From the NCBI GenBank assembly GCA_905221605.1, contig CAJNDS010000879.1, forward strand, positions 176,501 through 240,500: 64,000 bases of DNA, in the 5' to 3' direction. The notes beneath the pieces are model-generated. The model made no database searches, was not told the origin of the DNA, and was given only the letters and a program-made list of their open reading frames with translations. Positions 42,741 to 55,200 of this stretch are shown one piece after another (the stretch's first letter is position 1; every line of letters starts with the position of its first letter). The translations under genes and the position numbers were made by a program. The DNA is from Symbiodinium natans (lineage: Eukaryota; Sar; Dinophyceae; Suessiales; Symbiodiniaceae).

Positions 42741-44690
42741 CTGAACGTCGACCCCGCACCACCGCGGCCCAAATTAGCCGGCTGAAGGGGTTCATGTTAC
42801 ATTCATGTTCGTCAAACCGGTGCCTTGAGCACATCTGCGTGAAAGCTCAGACATGGGTCATGTCATGCAACAACAGACTTCGGCATATCTTACCACGGCT
42901 CGTGTGTCCCTTTTCGTCAGTCTCACGGGCTGCAGGGCTGACAGCGGCGCGCTCAGAGCAGAAGCCTGAGCTAGATTGCTGACATGCTAGCAGCAAAGAG
43001 CAAAAAGCCGGTAGTTTGAACCAAGTCTGTCGTCGTTTCTTTGCATAACGACAAGGCAGTTGTGGACCACTTCGCGATTCCAACTGCTGCACGTGCTTAC
43101 TGTGACTCTTGGCATCCTTCGTGAAAGCCCGGACCAGGGAAAACCATGGCCCGGCATAGCTACGGCGGCTTGAGGTTCCTCTGAATGTTTAGGGAAGAAA
43201 AAGTAAAGAAATTGTCAGACAACACGCGATTTCCCATGACTGTCGCTGCTCGAGTCCTGAAGGACCTCTTCATGCGTTTTATGGCCTACCGAGGCCGCCG
43301 CTGCAGCGCGCCAAGAATGACTGAAAACCATCCCAGCACCTGATCCCGAACACAGTATGCACACAGTGCACTAGTGCAACTCGGCCGATGCTGGGCTCCA
43401 CCTCCAATACCTCCCGCATTTTCACGCCGAGATGCCGCATGCTGCGATTGGTTCTTCATGCTCTCCTCCAGAAGGCCGGCTTTGCGCCACCTTTGTGCGG
43501 ACTGAATCTCCGACTGTCGAATGAAGTTGTTCTGGGCCCTCCTCAGCTCCCCCCAGACCACCCAATGCATTGCTACTGCATTGCCACTGCCTTGCTGGAT
43601 ATGGCTGGCATGGTGTACGACAGCGTACTCGTTGCATTGCCAAGTGACGCGACCAGAAGAAGCTTCCTGGCATCCTTCAAGTCTTGCCTGCAATCCGCAT
43701 CACCATCAAGTAATCATAAGTAATCTGAAATCCACTATGATGTCCATGTAGACTATGTAGGTCTATGTAGACAAGAACGCGAGAACGCAGGCCCGCCTTG
43801 GTGTCTCTGCAGCAAAAGAATGCGAAACGGCATGGTCCAGTCGGCTTGCCTGGGACCTCGGCAACGGTTTCTTATATCTTGGCTATCGGCATGTGGTGAT
43901 CCCCCCCCCCCTGTCAGATCCGTGTTTCTCTTTCTCTCCCTCTCCTTCTCTTGAGCCAAAAAGTTGGCTCTGTCCCCTTCCGCCACGTCGGCCAAGTGGC
44001 TCTTCCTCGCTCTCTCTCCTCTCTCCCCGCGTGTTTTGTTTCCACCATATACTCATGCCGAGGCTGCGTGAGCCGGTGGCTGGCAACCCTTAAGGCTCTT
44101 CCATCAAGTAAGCGCAAGACAATGATGCTGCGACGCGGGCATAGGATCGAAGCAGGTATGCGTGAAGCCCCGTTGCTCCTTAGACGAGACGTGGTCCACA
44201 CTACTCCACACTGGTCTGACTGTCACTTTGCCAAACATGCCACGGCTCCATGCCGTACTCCGGCGTCGCGGGCATGGTACAGTGCGGCCTCGAAGTCACT
44301 TTCACCAGACCACCAGAATTCACCAGAACTAGAAAAGCCTTTTTGGCCTGTCGAAATTGCACAATGCATGCGAATGCCATGCGAGTATCTGGGCCGGGCC
44401 TATGTTCGTGATTAGCCCGGTAGAGTAGCCATGCCTCGCCTGCTGGTTCATCGAGGCAAGGTCTTTGTTGACCGCACGGTGCTTCCTTCAAAGCGCGGCA
44501 GTAAACTGAAGTAAACTGAAGTAAACTCTCTCATCTTGGATCTCTCTGATCTCTCGAAGTTACGGCTGATCGTGCCTCCCGACTGATTTCTCCATTTTAC
44601 CAAGTACCGTGTGATAGTAGTCCTTAGATACTTGCATGTTCAGTCAAGACTATGTCAAGCATCAGCCTGCCACATGCCAGCCACACACAC
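42741..44690. other. Intergenic; possible outlying exons
   Basis: No family match. Minus 43600-43380 (GELRRAQNNFIRQSEIQSAQ) is a helical, coding-like frame that could be a 5' exon of the DUSP-MORN gene, but without splice support. A C-run is at 43903-43912. Exons that complete the collagen-like gene should lie below 44690; I could not identify them. Confidence 0.4.
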
Positions 44691-46069
44691 GTTAACGATG
44701 CCGCAGTGGAAGTCGTGCTGACAAGAGGCTAAAATCTGCTGCCATGTGTGCGTCTCGGGTGGGATGCTTCCAACTGGACCTTCTGGTCCAGGAACACCTG
44801 CAAATTCCGCTTCCTACTGTCCAGCTTTGCGACGTCACGTTTCTGCACCGTTTCTGCACTGATCCTGCCTTCGGGTCCAGGGTCTCCATGCGGGCCCGGT
44901 GGACCATGAGGTCCTTGAGATCCGATGGGTCCGGGCGGTCCACGGGCCGCTCCGCCAGCAGGCCCCGGGGCACCTGCAGGCCCTTCGGGCCCGGTGCTCC
45001 CACGACTTCCGCGCTGGCCAGGCTCCCCATATAGGCTGCTGACCACCACCCCAGCTTCACCACGCAGACTGGGCAGGTTAGATGCAGCCTCTTCTATGGC
45101 ATGCTCATCCGACTCCCACGGCCAACCTGTGTGCTCCTCACCCGTTGACTGAGTCAGATTTTTGATGGCCTGTAGCCCGTCCGATGCATCTGCAGGCGAA
45201 TACAAGATCTCATCAGCCTTGGTTTCTTCCTCGCGCGGAACATCCGCGGATTCTGTTTCCATGTCCTGCGAAACGGCGGCCACGTATACCTCCGTGGCGG
45301 TGTTGAAAGCCACCACGGCAGCTTGCCGAGCAAGTTTCTGAATATCCTTGAACTGCATACCGGCAGCCATTGCGTGGTCCGCAGCTGCTGCTGCAGCTGC
45401 TTTAGCTGAGATGGTTGCTATATCTTTGGTGGCCAATCCGGCAGCATAGGCGTAAGCTGCCGACGCCGTTGCGGCAGCTTGCGCAACTTCGTCTGACATC
45501 TTCCCAAGTGAAGATGCCTCTCCTGCTGCGAAATGACCCGCTGCCATGGCACCCGATGTCGCTGCTTGCTGATGCGACTGCCCGTGCGTTTTGCCAGCGA
45601 TGGCGGCTGCATCTGCAACTGCTTGCACCTTTCCTCGCGCAGGGCCATCGTCTGTTTTCAAGGCTTTGCCGGCTGCTTGGCCCGCGCTCTCGGCAGCAAT
45701 GCTGGCTGCTAGCTCTGCCCCAAGCTCCCCTGAAACTGCAGATTGGAAGGCAGCTGCTGCTGCACCAGCAGCCACCTCGCTCATCTCTTTGCCTGCGGCT
45801 GTGAGCTCATCGGCCATAATTCTGCCCGCCGCCAGCGCAGTGGCTTTTTGGCGCGACATCGTCGAGTTGGAGGTTAGAAATGCTAGGTCTGATTTCCTCA
45901 CATCCAACTCAGCATTGGTCCCTCTCCCTCGCTGTGCCTGCCTGCTGGCAACAACTTTCTCAAGCATGACCCCGTGACGAGCCATCGATCTCACCCTGTC
46001 ATCTCCAAAGGCCTGATGGTCATTGTAAGTTGACGCCAAATTCTGCCGCAAGCTGCCTGCGGCTGACAC
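44691..46069 (-). CDS. Collagen-like protein with Ala-rich N-terminal region (partial)
   Basis: Two exons: 46069-44869 and 44797-44691, joined across a 71-nt intron with a GC donor and AG acceptor. The join keeps the Gly-X-Y register (GDPGPEG|VPGPEGPVGS). Without it the frame would leave the collagen pattern. About 270 residues of Ala-rich, probably helical sequence (AAGAAAAAFQSAVSGELGAE; AKAAAAAAADHAMAAGMQ) come first, then roughly 20 Gly-X-Y triplets with one break (GGAARG). There is no ATG at the left end: the exon begins right after an AG acceptor, so a 5' exon (with any signal peptide) is missing. The last exon ends at a GT donor (GIVN|gtgtgt), so the C-terminus is missing too. Role unknown; collagen triplets imply a trimeric, probably extracellular protein. 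Confidence 0.8.
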
Positions 46070-47112
46070 CTACCAGGATCTGAGCTACGGGTTTAACTTC
46101 TACGTCACAGTGAGACCGAAGCCTTGTACAGCAAAGGATCTGGCTGCTCAGCACAAGCATGCAGTATCTGTGAGTCAGCATGAACGGTTGTGCGCCTCAT
46201 GTTCCAGCTGCGCTTGTTCCAGCCTGCGGGCAGTGCGCAAGAACTTTTCCAGAACACGGTGACACCAGCAACCGAATTGCCTTGCCACCTGTGTTGGGTC
46301 CCACTTCGCAGCGACGCCTGCTTGGGCAATAAACCTACGGCATCTCCTCTGTCTCGTGTTTCCGGCCGAGGGCTCGGCCGTCGGAGTGGACTTGCACTGC
46401 ACCAACGGCTTCGTGACCCCAAGCTGTTCGCACCTTGTCCAGCAGCTCAGCGAACAAGGCAAAAAGTGGGTCTAGACGGGGACGTGGGAGACCAGCATAG
46501 CTGACTTCTGACTGACTGCCAGACTGTGCTCTGCCAGACTGCTAGTTTCGTTCTCATGCCAGGTGCTGCACTGCACGCTGCCGTTCAAAGACTGGAGGCT
46601 TAATGAAGTTTAGCAAGCCGAACGGACACGAAACAAGTTTAAGCCTGGAAGAAGCTTCAGCTCCCGGTCTGTGTCTGAGCCTATCAGAATCTCTCCACCC
46701 CAAATCGCTCGAAGATGGCCTATCCTGATGCTTGTCATCTTGCGTAGGCAGCTCAGGCATCGGCCAGGAACGGGACACACCAGAAATGATTTCGCATCTG
46801 TTTAACCGGACGTCTGCCCGGAAAGGTCCTGACATGCCTTGTTTGAGCCGTAGCTGCTGATGCCGGTCAGAAACATGGCACTGCGGAGAGGTTGTTCACT
46901 TTGTTCCTACTCGTTGCTAATCCCGAACATCCTACAGATTCTGCTCGCCATCTCCCAACGAGCCCGACAGAGCCCCCTCCAGAACTACATTCTGCGGCCA
47001 CTTCTTGCCTTGCTGCGCGTGCTCAATTTTTTGCAGATGCTGCGAAACTGTACAAAGCGGCGCTTTCAATGGTAGCAAACGCCTGCTACCAGTGCTTGCG
47101 GCATCTTGCGGC
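46070..47112. other. Intergenic / 5' part of the collagen-like gene
   Basis: The missing first exon of the collagen-like gene should lie here. No candidate stands out; 46370-46190 minus (KWDPTQVARQFGCWCHRVLE) is coding-like but unassigned. Confidence 0.35.
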
Positions 47113-48819
47113 TTATGCATCTCCAAATCTCTTTAAGGCAGCTTCCGCTTGAAGCTCTCTTCTGTGGGAGTTTACACATTCAGAAGAGCAGTACGAGTAC
47201 GCAAGCCGCGTGAAAGGTTTGGATGTCAGCGGCTTTTGGCACATGTCGCACTTGGCTTGGGATGCTTCCAAGAGTTGTCTTTCCTCCTCAGCCTTGCGTT
47301 GCTTCTCTTCCTCCTCTTCCTTTGCTTTGGCCTTGTTGACCTTTTGCTTTTCCTTCTGTCGTTTTTTCTTCTCCTTGTCTTTGTCCTTCTTTCTTTGCTC
47401 AGTCTCGTCGGTTATTCCTTCAGGCACCTGTGCAGATGTCCAATCCCACGCATCTTCGTTGCTTCCCCGCCACTTTCGGAAAGCTTCCCGAGCCTGCCAA
47501 GTTGTGCACAAGTAGTAGGGCACTCGGCCCTTACTGTCGCGAGAAGTTGGATCTGCACCCTGCTCCAGTTCCTCACTGATTGCTTCGACGTCGTTGGCCC
47601 GGGCCGCTGCGTGCAATTTGGTAAAAAGGGGGTCCTCCTCCTCACAATACTTCACTGTGGGAGGTGGATCTGGTTCTGGTTCTGGTTTCGGAATCAAGGC
47701 TTGCGGCTTAGATTCTTTCGGATCAGATGCTCCAGAGCCGGTTGCTGGCCTGAATTTGGCAGTGACCAAGTCTGCAATGCCCTCCTCGCAAAAGACAACG
47801 CTTGCAGCGCGAAGATAGGCTGACTGGACAGCTTCAAAAGTTGGTTTGCCAATCATGAAAGGCAACTTGCGAACTTTTCGTGGGTCCGGCAGGAAAGGCT
47901 CTTTCTCGGTGCCAACAAGCGTTGGCCTCATTCGTTTCGAAACGGATATGAGAACCAGCTCACACTCTGCCAGGTGCGGCGCCCACTTGTCAGTCATGAG
48001 CTCTTTGATCTCTTCTGCCAGGCGTTGCTCTCCATAGCGTCGCAACGACGAGCCAACGCTCTTGACCTTCTTGCTGCTGTCACATGAACTCTGCGATCCT
48101 CCCGCTTTTGCTCGGACAGTGTACCGGTGAATGGCTTTGTGAATAATGGCCTCCTGTCCGTTGAAAATTGCCCCAGCAAAATGTCCACTGCGCAACGCGC
48201 ACACAGCCCATCGGGGCGAGCGAGTCCGCAAGATTTCAGCCAGGCGCCTGTCCAAAGACACATCACTTCCTTCTGCAAGCGTCTCGGGTGGAATCAGGGC
48301 TGCACAAACCCCTAGACCGTAGATTATGGGAAGATCTGACCCAGACTGCAGGCGTCGAAGCAAGATGAGCGCTCCATCAACAATGCCCCTTGCCCAAGCT
48401 CTGCTTTCCACCCCCAAATGTCCTTCCCAAGCAACCTCGCTTTCATCACTTTCGCTTGGAGGGTCCGGTGCTGGTTCTTCCGGCTGACCAATCTGACCGT
48501 CCTTCTGCTCTCCCGCAACTTCAGCAACTTCAGCATCATTCTGGGTCGCTTGGGCCTCCGAACCTCTGACGGGAGGCTCAAAGTCAGGCACAGCTCGCGC
48601 TGACCTCGGCTCGGACGTCTTCAGCAGCTTGAGCTCTTCGGGCAACCACCTTGAAGTAAAGTCCCAAAGTGGCACAGAATAAGTGCCTGATGCTCTGTTG
48701 AAGTGTCTGCTCCGGCAGAAAACTGGGAGGCCATTCGGCGACTCATTTGATTTGCGGTCTCGGCGGGGCTTGGAGGTTTTTGCATCTCCAAGATCTTCAA
48801 CATGGCCACTTGGGTCCAT
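47113..48819 (-). CDS. ANKZF1/Vms1 homologue, ribosome-quality-control peptidyl-tRNA endonuclease
   Basis: 568 residues, single exon, true ATG at 48819. The VLRF1 domain spans about 200-345: RWAVCALRSGHFAGAIFNGQ, HRYTVRAKAGGSQSSCD, SSLRRYGE, and KPTFEAVQ. Gln243 in GGSQS corresponds to the catalytic Gln of yeast Vms1 (Q295). These enzymes cut the CCA end of peptidyl-tRNA on stalled 60S subunits to release the nascent chain. Next come an ankyrin-like segment (about 398-440), a Lys/Glu-rich coiled coil (475-520), a treble-clef finger (CDMCQKPL...YCSSEC, 524-548) and RELQAEAALKR (554-564), which fits the p97/Cdc48-binding VIM pattern R-x5-A-A-x2-R. The N-terminal C2H2 finger of yeast and animal homologues is absent; it may sit on an unseen exon or be lost. 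Confidence 0.92.
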   Translation of the reverse strand: MDPSGHVEDLGDAKTSKPRRDRKSNESPNGLPVFCRSRHFNRASGTYSVPLWDFTSRWLPEELKLLKTSEPRSARAVPDFEPPVRGSEAQATQNDAEVAEVAGEQKDGQIGQPEEPAPDPPSESDESEVAWEGHLGVESRAWARGIVDGALILLRRLQSGSDLPIIYGLGVCAALIPPETLAEGSDVSLDRRLAEILRTRSPRWAVCALRSGHFAGAIFNGQEAIIHKAIHRYTVRAKAGGSQSSCDSSKKVKSVGSSLRRYGEQRLAEEIKELMTDKWAPHLAECELVLISVSKRMRPTLVGTEKEPFLPDPRKVRKLPFMIGKPTFEAVQSAYLRAASVVFCEEGIADLVTAKFRPATGSGASDPKESKPQALIPKPEPEPDPPPTVKYCEEEDPLFTKLHAAARANDVEAISEELEQGADPTSRDSKGRVPYYLCTTWQAREAFRKWRGSNEDAWDWTSAQVPEGITDETEQRKKDKDKEKKKRQKEKQKVNKAKAKEEEEEKQRKAEEERQLLEASQAKCDMCQKPLTSKPFTRLAYSYCSSECVNSHRRELQAEAALKRFGDA

Positions 48820-51276
48820 GTCTTCTGAGCTGTTCTACGAGTCCAGTACTGTGATTGCTAAGGAAACACAGCTCTACGGTGATGCACTGCAACCTACAAT
48901 ACCGCATTGCCTGATGTTGAAATATGTTGAGCTGTTTTGGGCGCCGAACCTTGGAATTTCCACTGCTCTTGGCAAGGTGCGCATCCCTAAACATCGCAAA
49001 GAAACTGAAGGCAACAAAATGCTGAGACGGGCCAAAAGCACGAGGAGTTCCCCGACATCACGTACATGCCACAAGCCTGCGTCAGCATACGCATGCATAA
49101 CACATCCCGCTCAGCACGGCTTTTGCTTCAACCATGCTTCGCTTTCTTGCGTCGTTTCACATTGTCCTGCACCAGTTTGGCAATGCATGATGATGCGCGC
49201 AAAGCCCAAAATTGCATGAGCCTGCTCCATCACCTCGTGTAGTAGTGCACAGCCCATAGCTTGCACGGGCATACTTCAACAACATCTTGCTCAACCGCTT
49301 GGATTGGAACAAAGCACGACCAGCCCACATTACCCACATACATGATGCAGTCTAGTCATGCAACAGCTACCCCGTCACCTTGCTGGAGGTCATCGAGAGT
49401 GCTTGGCTTTCTTTCGCCTCGGAGATGCGCTGTCGCGCTTTTGTTCCTGTTGCAGTGCTGCTGACAAGGCCTTTAAATCCTATACTGTGCCGCCGACTGG
49501 CTGATCAGGCTTTGCATCAGAAACCTCAGGGTGAAAGCATGTGAAAACACCAGCTTGGATCACGTTTCGCACGCGTGCCACGAAGGACGGCAGCTGCTCA
49601 TGTCGAGTGCCAAGCTGCTGGTACCTTCTCGCTTGGTTCCAGCCCTGATGTGCCGGGAGCGCTTGCCAACACTGTTGGCTGAGAATACCATAAATGCCAT
49701 GCACTGCAAAATGCCGCAAAGACCTCCTTGAAGCACAGCCGCGGCTCCACCTTTGGAAGCGCTCCTTCGGCAATGTGGCATAGGCATGGAGACTCTGGCA
49801 CGAGTTGCTGCTAGCAGCGGAGAACAAAACGAGACCGTCTAGCATTTTCTTTTTGCCTCACCATAGCTCAAACGAGTGTGGAAGTCGCCGGATAGCATCG
49901 GCACGTTCGGCATCGAGCTGCTTGTGCCATCTAGGTCTTGGAGGCTCTTGTTCAGCACTCACGAACACGTGGCAACCAAGCAGCGCAACTTTAGAAAGGC
50001 TGCAAGTGCTCCGGTGACCATAAATGAAGGCCCATGCCAGAACATTCGTGCATGGCCGGTGACGCAATCAGCTGCTGCGCCAGCCCGTGCGGACACCAGC
50101 GTCATGGTCGTCGAGCATTGTTCCTGGACATAGGGAATCACCCAAAGTGCGATTTCTGAAGCAGCGCATAGGCAACACGTCAGGGAACATTTCTGTCGGG
50201 GCAGGTTCAGGGCTCGTGGCGACCAGCATGGTGTTAACCCTCGAGACGGCGCACGCGTGCACACGCCTTTTTCTGTTTGTTTGTGGTCCATCTTGCCTCT
50301 GCCTCCAGATTGGTTGAGTCTGCAAGTCGGGTTGGGGGTTCAAAGAGTCAGGTGAGGTCCAGTCAGCCGTAGAGCCGTGCGGCGCTACCCATGTTTGTTA
50401 CGAAAATCGTACCCGTCTGGTCACTGAGCACCAGCAAGACGCAGCTAATTTTTGGTCAACCTTAAATTTGGGAGCTGTAGAGGCTTGGCTGTTGGTGCGG
50501 GTGTCCTATTTTGACCAGCTAGCCATTGTCTAAGGAATGCAAGATCACCTGCTCGGTGGCTCAAGCGCTTCTCGCCATGAACGGACAGCCACCATGCTGC
50601 TTAGATTTGCCTGCTAGACAGCAATCTGCTACAAAGCTAGGCTTTCGGATACTGCCCTGCCAAAATTGCTCCGGCGACCCCATCATCTGCGCGAGGCATG
50701 CGAAGCACCAGCTGAAACCGGGGTGCTGCACTAGCAACTGTAGCAGGCAAATCTAAGCTGCACTCCACGAACAACGCTATCCTTTTCTTCATGGCAGCGA
50801 TAAGTGCTTGAGCTACCGAGTAGGTAGTCTTGCAATCCGAAGACGGCCACTAGCTCTACAGCCGGCCACCCAGCATATCTAAACAGGAAGCGGCACAATC
50901 TTGTTAACGCCTCAAACTCCCTGAAATGTCTTATGCCGCATCAAGAAGTAGTTCGACCCGAAAATTGACCAAGAGTTATCCAACAGACATGCTTAAGCGG
51001 GCTAGCAGCAACTAGCAGCATGCAGTGGATGCCAAAACAACACATGCAAGTCACAGGAACTCGTCCTGACAGGCTGCAGCCTTGCCCGCGCCCTTGGACG
51101 AGTGGATGGTCAAATCTGTGGCAAGAAGCCGACTTGAAGCAGATTTCGACCAAGCTTCTTTCCGCAAGGGTGGCCGTGGTACTGGAGCTCAGGAGGCATT
51201 GCCTGGACCGTGTCGGAATCCTGTCAGAACGAACACCAGGATCACAGCTTTGCGATTCTGCGTGCGTCTTACATTG

Positions 51277-51278
<2 letters not shown>

Positions 51279-51312
<34 letters not shown>
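51279..51312. repeat. (CA)n microsatellite
   Basis: Pure CA run of about 34 bp; a shorter second CA run follows near 51432-51456. Confidence 0.95.
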
Positions 51313-51315
<3 letters not shown>

Positions 51316-51837
51316 AGCACAGCTGCTCTCATGTTGCAGCATTTGATTGTATACTACACATGCTGTTACACATTCTCTTGCATGGCATGAACACATACGT
51401 ATTTATACATATAGTACTGCATAGAAAAATAGACACACACACACACGCACACACGCTCTCTAGCAAGGCGAACTAAAACTGCCAGCCACATAACCTGCAA
51501 GTGCAAGCTTGTTGACAAGAGCAACTGAAGGCGGGGCGGATTCAGAATGGAGCAACCGCTCCGGCACAAGTTAGGGCAAGGGGAAGCCAAGGTGGGGGGT
51601 GTCTTCAGGCATTCGCTTGGTGGGTTTGGTGGGCTTGCCTTCCTTGGCGCCAAATTTCAGACTCATGGAATGGGCGTGTTCGGATCGTGTTCGGCAATGC
51701 TGTGGATGTGGGCGCGGGGTGGGGCTAAAGCTCCTGGTGCACCAACTGACTTTGCAGCACAGTGCCAATGAAAGATGAAATGCTCGTCGCACAAGGTCCA
51801 ACAATGTTTCCAAAATGTTCCCACAACTCGTGGCCTT

Positions 51838-52030
51838 CATATACAAATATAAATGTAGATGTAAATATAAGTAGTTATATTTATTTATATTTTCCATTTA
51901 CTTACTTATACTTAGAATTATTAATGTATTCATTTGTTTATATATATATATGTATATCTGTATATATACATGTGTGTATAAACATTCATGCATACATACA
52001 ATCATACATACACTCATAAACGCACATGTA
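51838..52030. repeat. AT-rich simple-sequence tract
   Basis: About 190 bp of ATATA/TATATG/CATACA-type repeats, far more AT-rich than the surroundings. It lies just downstream (in sense) of the phosphate exporter gene. Confidence 0.85.
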
Positions 52031-52258
52031 TGCATGTAAGTCGGAACCTCGGCGTCGATGGCACCCAGCACGATGTGATCCTCGTGCTGCAGGCAAGATA
52101 AAGGCATGCTTCTTGGAAATTCGAAGAAAATGGCCAAGCCTGGTCTGCGAGTTCACTGCTTGCCTGGGTAGCTGGATCTGCCGATGGCCTTAGCTCCGAA
52201 AAAGTGGGCAGGATCCAGATTTGGAAGGCACTGACATAGCGTCATGGTCCAGCAAACT

Positions 52259-55200
52259 CTAGCAGAGGAGCAAGGCGGGGTGCAGAGCTGGAGTGAGAGG
52301 CACCAGAGTTGGCGATTTCCTCTTGCTTCGGCCGTAAAGCTTGTGCCCTTCAGGCGTGACAGGCCTTCGATGTTCAAGTGGCGGAACCCAGCAAACCGAG
52401 CGAAAGCGGCCAGCATTGCTTTGATGCTCGTGCTCGATTCGAACGGTTGCCCAAATTGCTCGACGAATGAGTTCCTGAGCTTAAGACAAAATCGGTCACC
52501 CACATGCGCAGAATTAAAATTGTCACCAAATGTCACCAAGTCTCCAGCGAGCTAATCATGAATGCAAAGCACTCGCGATTGAAACTGGAAGCTCGAACAA
52601 AGGCGTGGCAGTCAGGCAGGTAGGTCAGCAGCCATGTGGTTCGCAAAGCCACATCAAGCGCTGCCAGGATTGGGTATGTGCAACGAGGGTACAAGCAGCG
52701 ACGGTTGTTGACCATCAGCCCAAAATCCACGATGAGGTCCCAAGTTGCCTGAAAGAGGCTGGGCTTATCTGGAATTTCTATGCTCCACCCCAGAAACCGC
52801 CGCCTAGGCATGCACCTGCGTGTAGTAACCGTGGCTACGCACCTTGTCAGCCTGTCTGAGGCGGCCAAGTTGCTGCGTACGATGTTGCTGCTATGTAACC
52901 TGCATCGACAAGAATGCACCATCCCTGAAAATAAGGGGTGCGTGTTCTGTACGTGCAGCTGATACTTGAGGAAACTTACCTTGAACACCACCGCGAGATG
53001 GAAGAGGAAACTAGTGAGGAAGTCCCTTCTTTCGTTCTCAGGAAGTCCTTTCTCACTCTCTCTCTGTCCCCTTCTTTCTTGGGGACATGGGGGCAAACGT
53101 CCCGGCTTCGCGCCAGCCCTGGTATTCGGGACCCCTCGGTTTTGCCTGGAGAAGGGTTTGTTGGTCGAGCTCGGCGTTCCCCCCCCCCCATCCCTTCACA
53201 CAACTAACCTAGAGCTTACCTGAGGGCCCGACGACCTGGAGCCCCTGCGCTCGGCCTGCTCCTCCCTGCTCTCTCGGCAGTGGCGTGGCACGGCCCTTGG
53301 GGCCCCTGCCCCAACTACTGGTGCACTTTCTTTCTTTCTGCTTTCTTCTTTCTTTCTTTCTCTCTTTGTTTGGGGCATAGAGCGGAGCTCTGCGCCAAGG
53401 CGCGCCCCGGTCCCGCGTCCAGTCGGCTCTTGCACCGGTGGGGGGGGGGGGGGGTTTGCCCAGATATCTCCCCCAAAGTTGGTCCCGTACAGGGACCACT
53501 CAACTCCCCGATCACTACTGGTGCACTCGCTCTCTCACTCTCTCTCTCCCTCCCTCCCTCGCTCTCTACCACAACTGAGTTCTCAGCTAAGCATTCTCAC
53601 GGTGTCGAACTGCATGGGCGTCAGCCCCAGTGGGAGCACATGCACGGCAGCTAGCAAGCTGACGATGACTGCCAAAGAATACTTCACACAGTTCAACAGA
53701 TGCCTTACTTTGTCGCCAGTGTCATGCATCCTGCGTAAGCACTGTGCAATTCGGAAGACCAGCGGCAGCACCAGGATTAATTGAAGCGTGGCCCAAGCCA
53801 GCCCCTTGTCTTGCTTACACTGTATCCTGATGTCACGAGCATTTAAAAATTGCCAATTGCGGAAGTAGCATGACGTGTAAGCCACGTCTTTCAAGGGTCG
53901 GCCAAGAGAGGTCAGGAAGTCAGCAAAGATGTTTTCGGCAAAGCTGACTTCACCAAGCAAGGAGAAGCAAACAACGCGCAGAATCAGCCTCGAGAAGAGT
54001 TGGCGAGCGCCCCGCGACACCCACCAGGAGGTAATGGCGAGCTGCAAAAAAAGCACGCTGAATGAATAGACATGAGCCAAGGACCACCCGCGCTTGTGAA
54101 TCTCTGGGTGAAGGTTGAACAGCACGGCACCGAACTTCATGTCTGCCAGGAAACAGAATGTCAGAACAATCCAAACTCCAGTTTGAACAGATGCAAAATT
54201 CAGCAGGGACATCGCTGACACGTCAAGGTCTGGAGAAATATCCAACAAAAACATGTAATTTATTTTGTACCGCTCGAAAACGCTAGCGCATCCACCAGCC
54301 AACCAAGCTGATAGGCTCATCATGAATGACAGGCGCAGAACAGGTATCGTAGCCTCAGCTTCGAGCAAAATGCCTGTGCAAAAATACACGCTCAGCAGAT
54401 TATTATAGTAGACTTTGAGATATCAGCTAAGTTGCTGCCAGATCTTCAACAGAGAAGTGATCTATTTGAGGCTCCATTCCAGAGAGGACAGCCAAGACTA
54501 TAAGCGCCATGGAAATCACCCCTAGAGAAAACGAAATCCTTGCCACAGCCCACAGATTCTCCGTGACGACCTTATCATGTGGAGAGTTCATTTGCAAATC
54601 GCCATCCAGACCAAGCTTGTCAGCAAACTCCCGCAGCTGAAGCTGCAAAGACGCCAGCCGGGCTTTACCAGGATTGTTGAAAGGCTCCTGCTCGATTTGT
54701 TGGAGCACTGAAGGCAATGTGTTTAGCCCGGTCTGCTTGTCGTGCTTCTTGAGAATCTTGTACACGGCAGTGTGGTTTGCATCCACGAAGTGGCCTCGAC
54801 CCCGAATCCCGACCCAGGGAGGCTAGCAAAGAGTGATGGCTACCCCTGGCCTACTGGCTCAACATGTTAAAAAGAAGCACAAGTAAAGGTCGCAGCTGTA
54901 AAGGCGAAACATTGGAAGTCATGTTAAGCAACACACGAGGGCTAGGATGTCTTAAGTCTTAAGTCTTACAACCTTCCTGCTTGCTTCCAGGCTTTCCTGC
55001 TGACTTTCCACGTATGCATCCTTGGACTATCCTGGGTTTTGCTGTGTTGCTGTGCTGAGGTTTCCTGGTTTCCCCTTTGCTGCCCATTCTTGCAACCCAT
55101 TTCGCAATTGTGTTTTTCCATGTTCGGCTTAATTATTCTTTGCGGCGAACGCATCAAACAAGGATCTCGAGTCAACTCATTAACTCATGACCCCTGCTTG

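Larger units (their letters stand above)
48820..52258. other. Intergenic; no gene recognised
   Basis: Coding-like minus-strand stretches occur (for example 50000-49860, VALLGCHVFVSAEQEPPRPRW ending at a stop), but none matches a family I know and no splice chain could be built. Microsatellites at 51279-51312 and 51838-52030 fall here. Confidence 0.4.

Noticed and set aside
43950-43969. SL-like sequence on minus (AGCCAACTTTTTGGCTCAAG)
   Set aside because: It needs an insertion to match the SL, is itself a small palindrome (AGCCAA/TTGGCT), and no open frame with support follows it.
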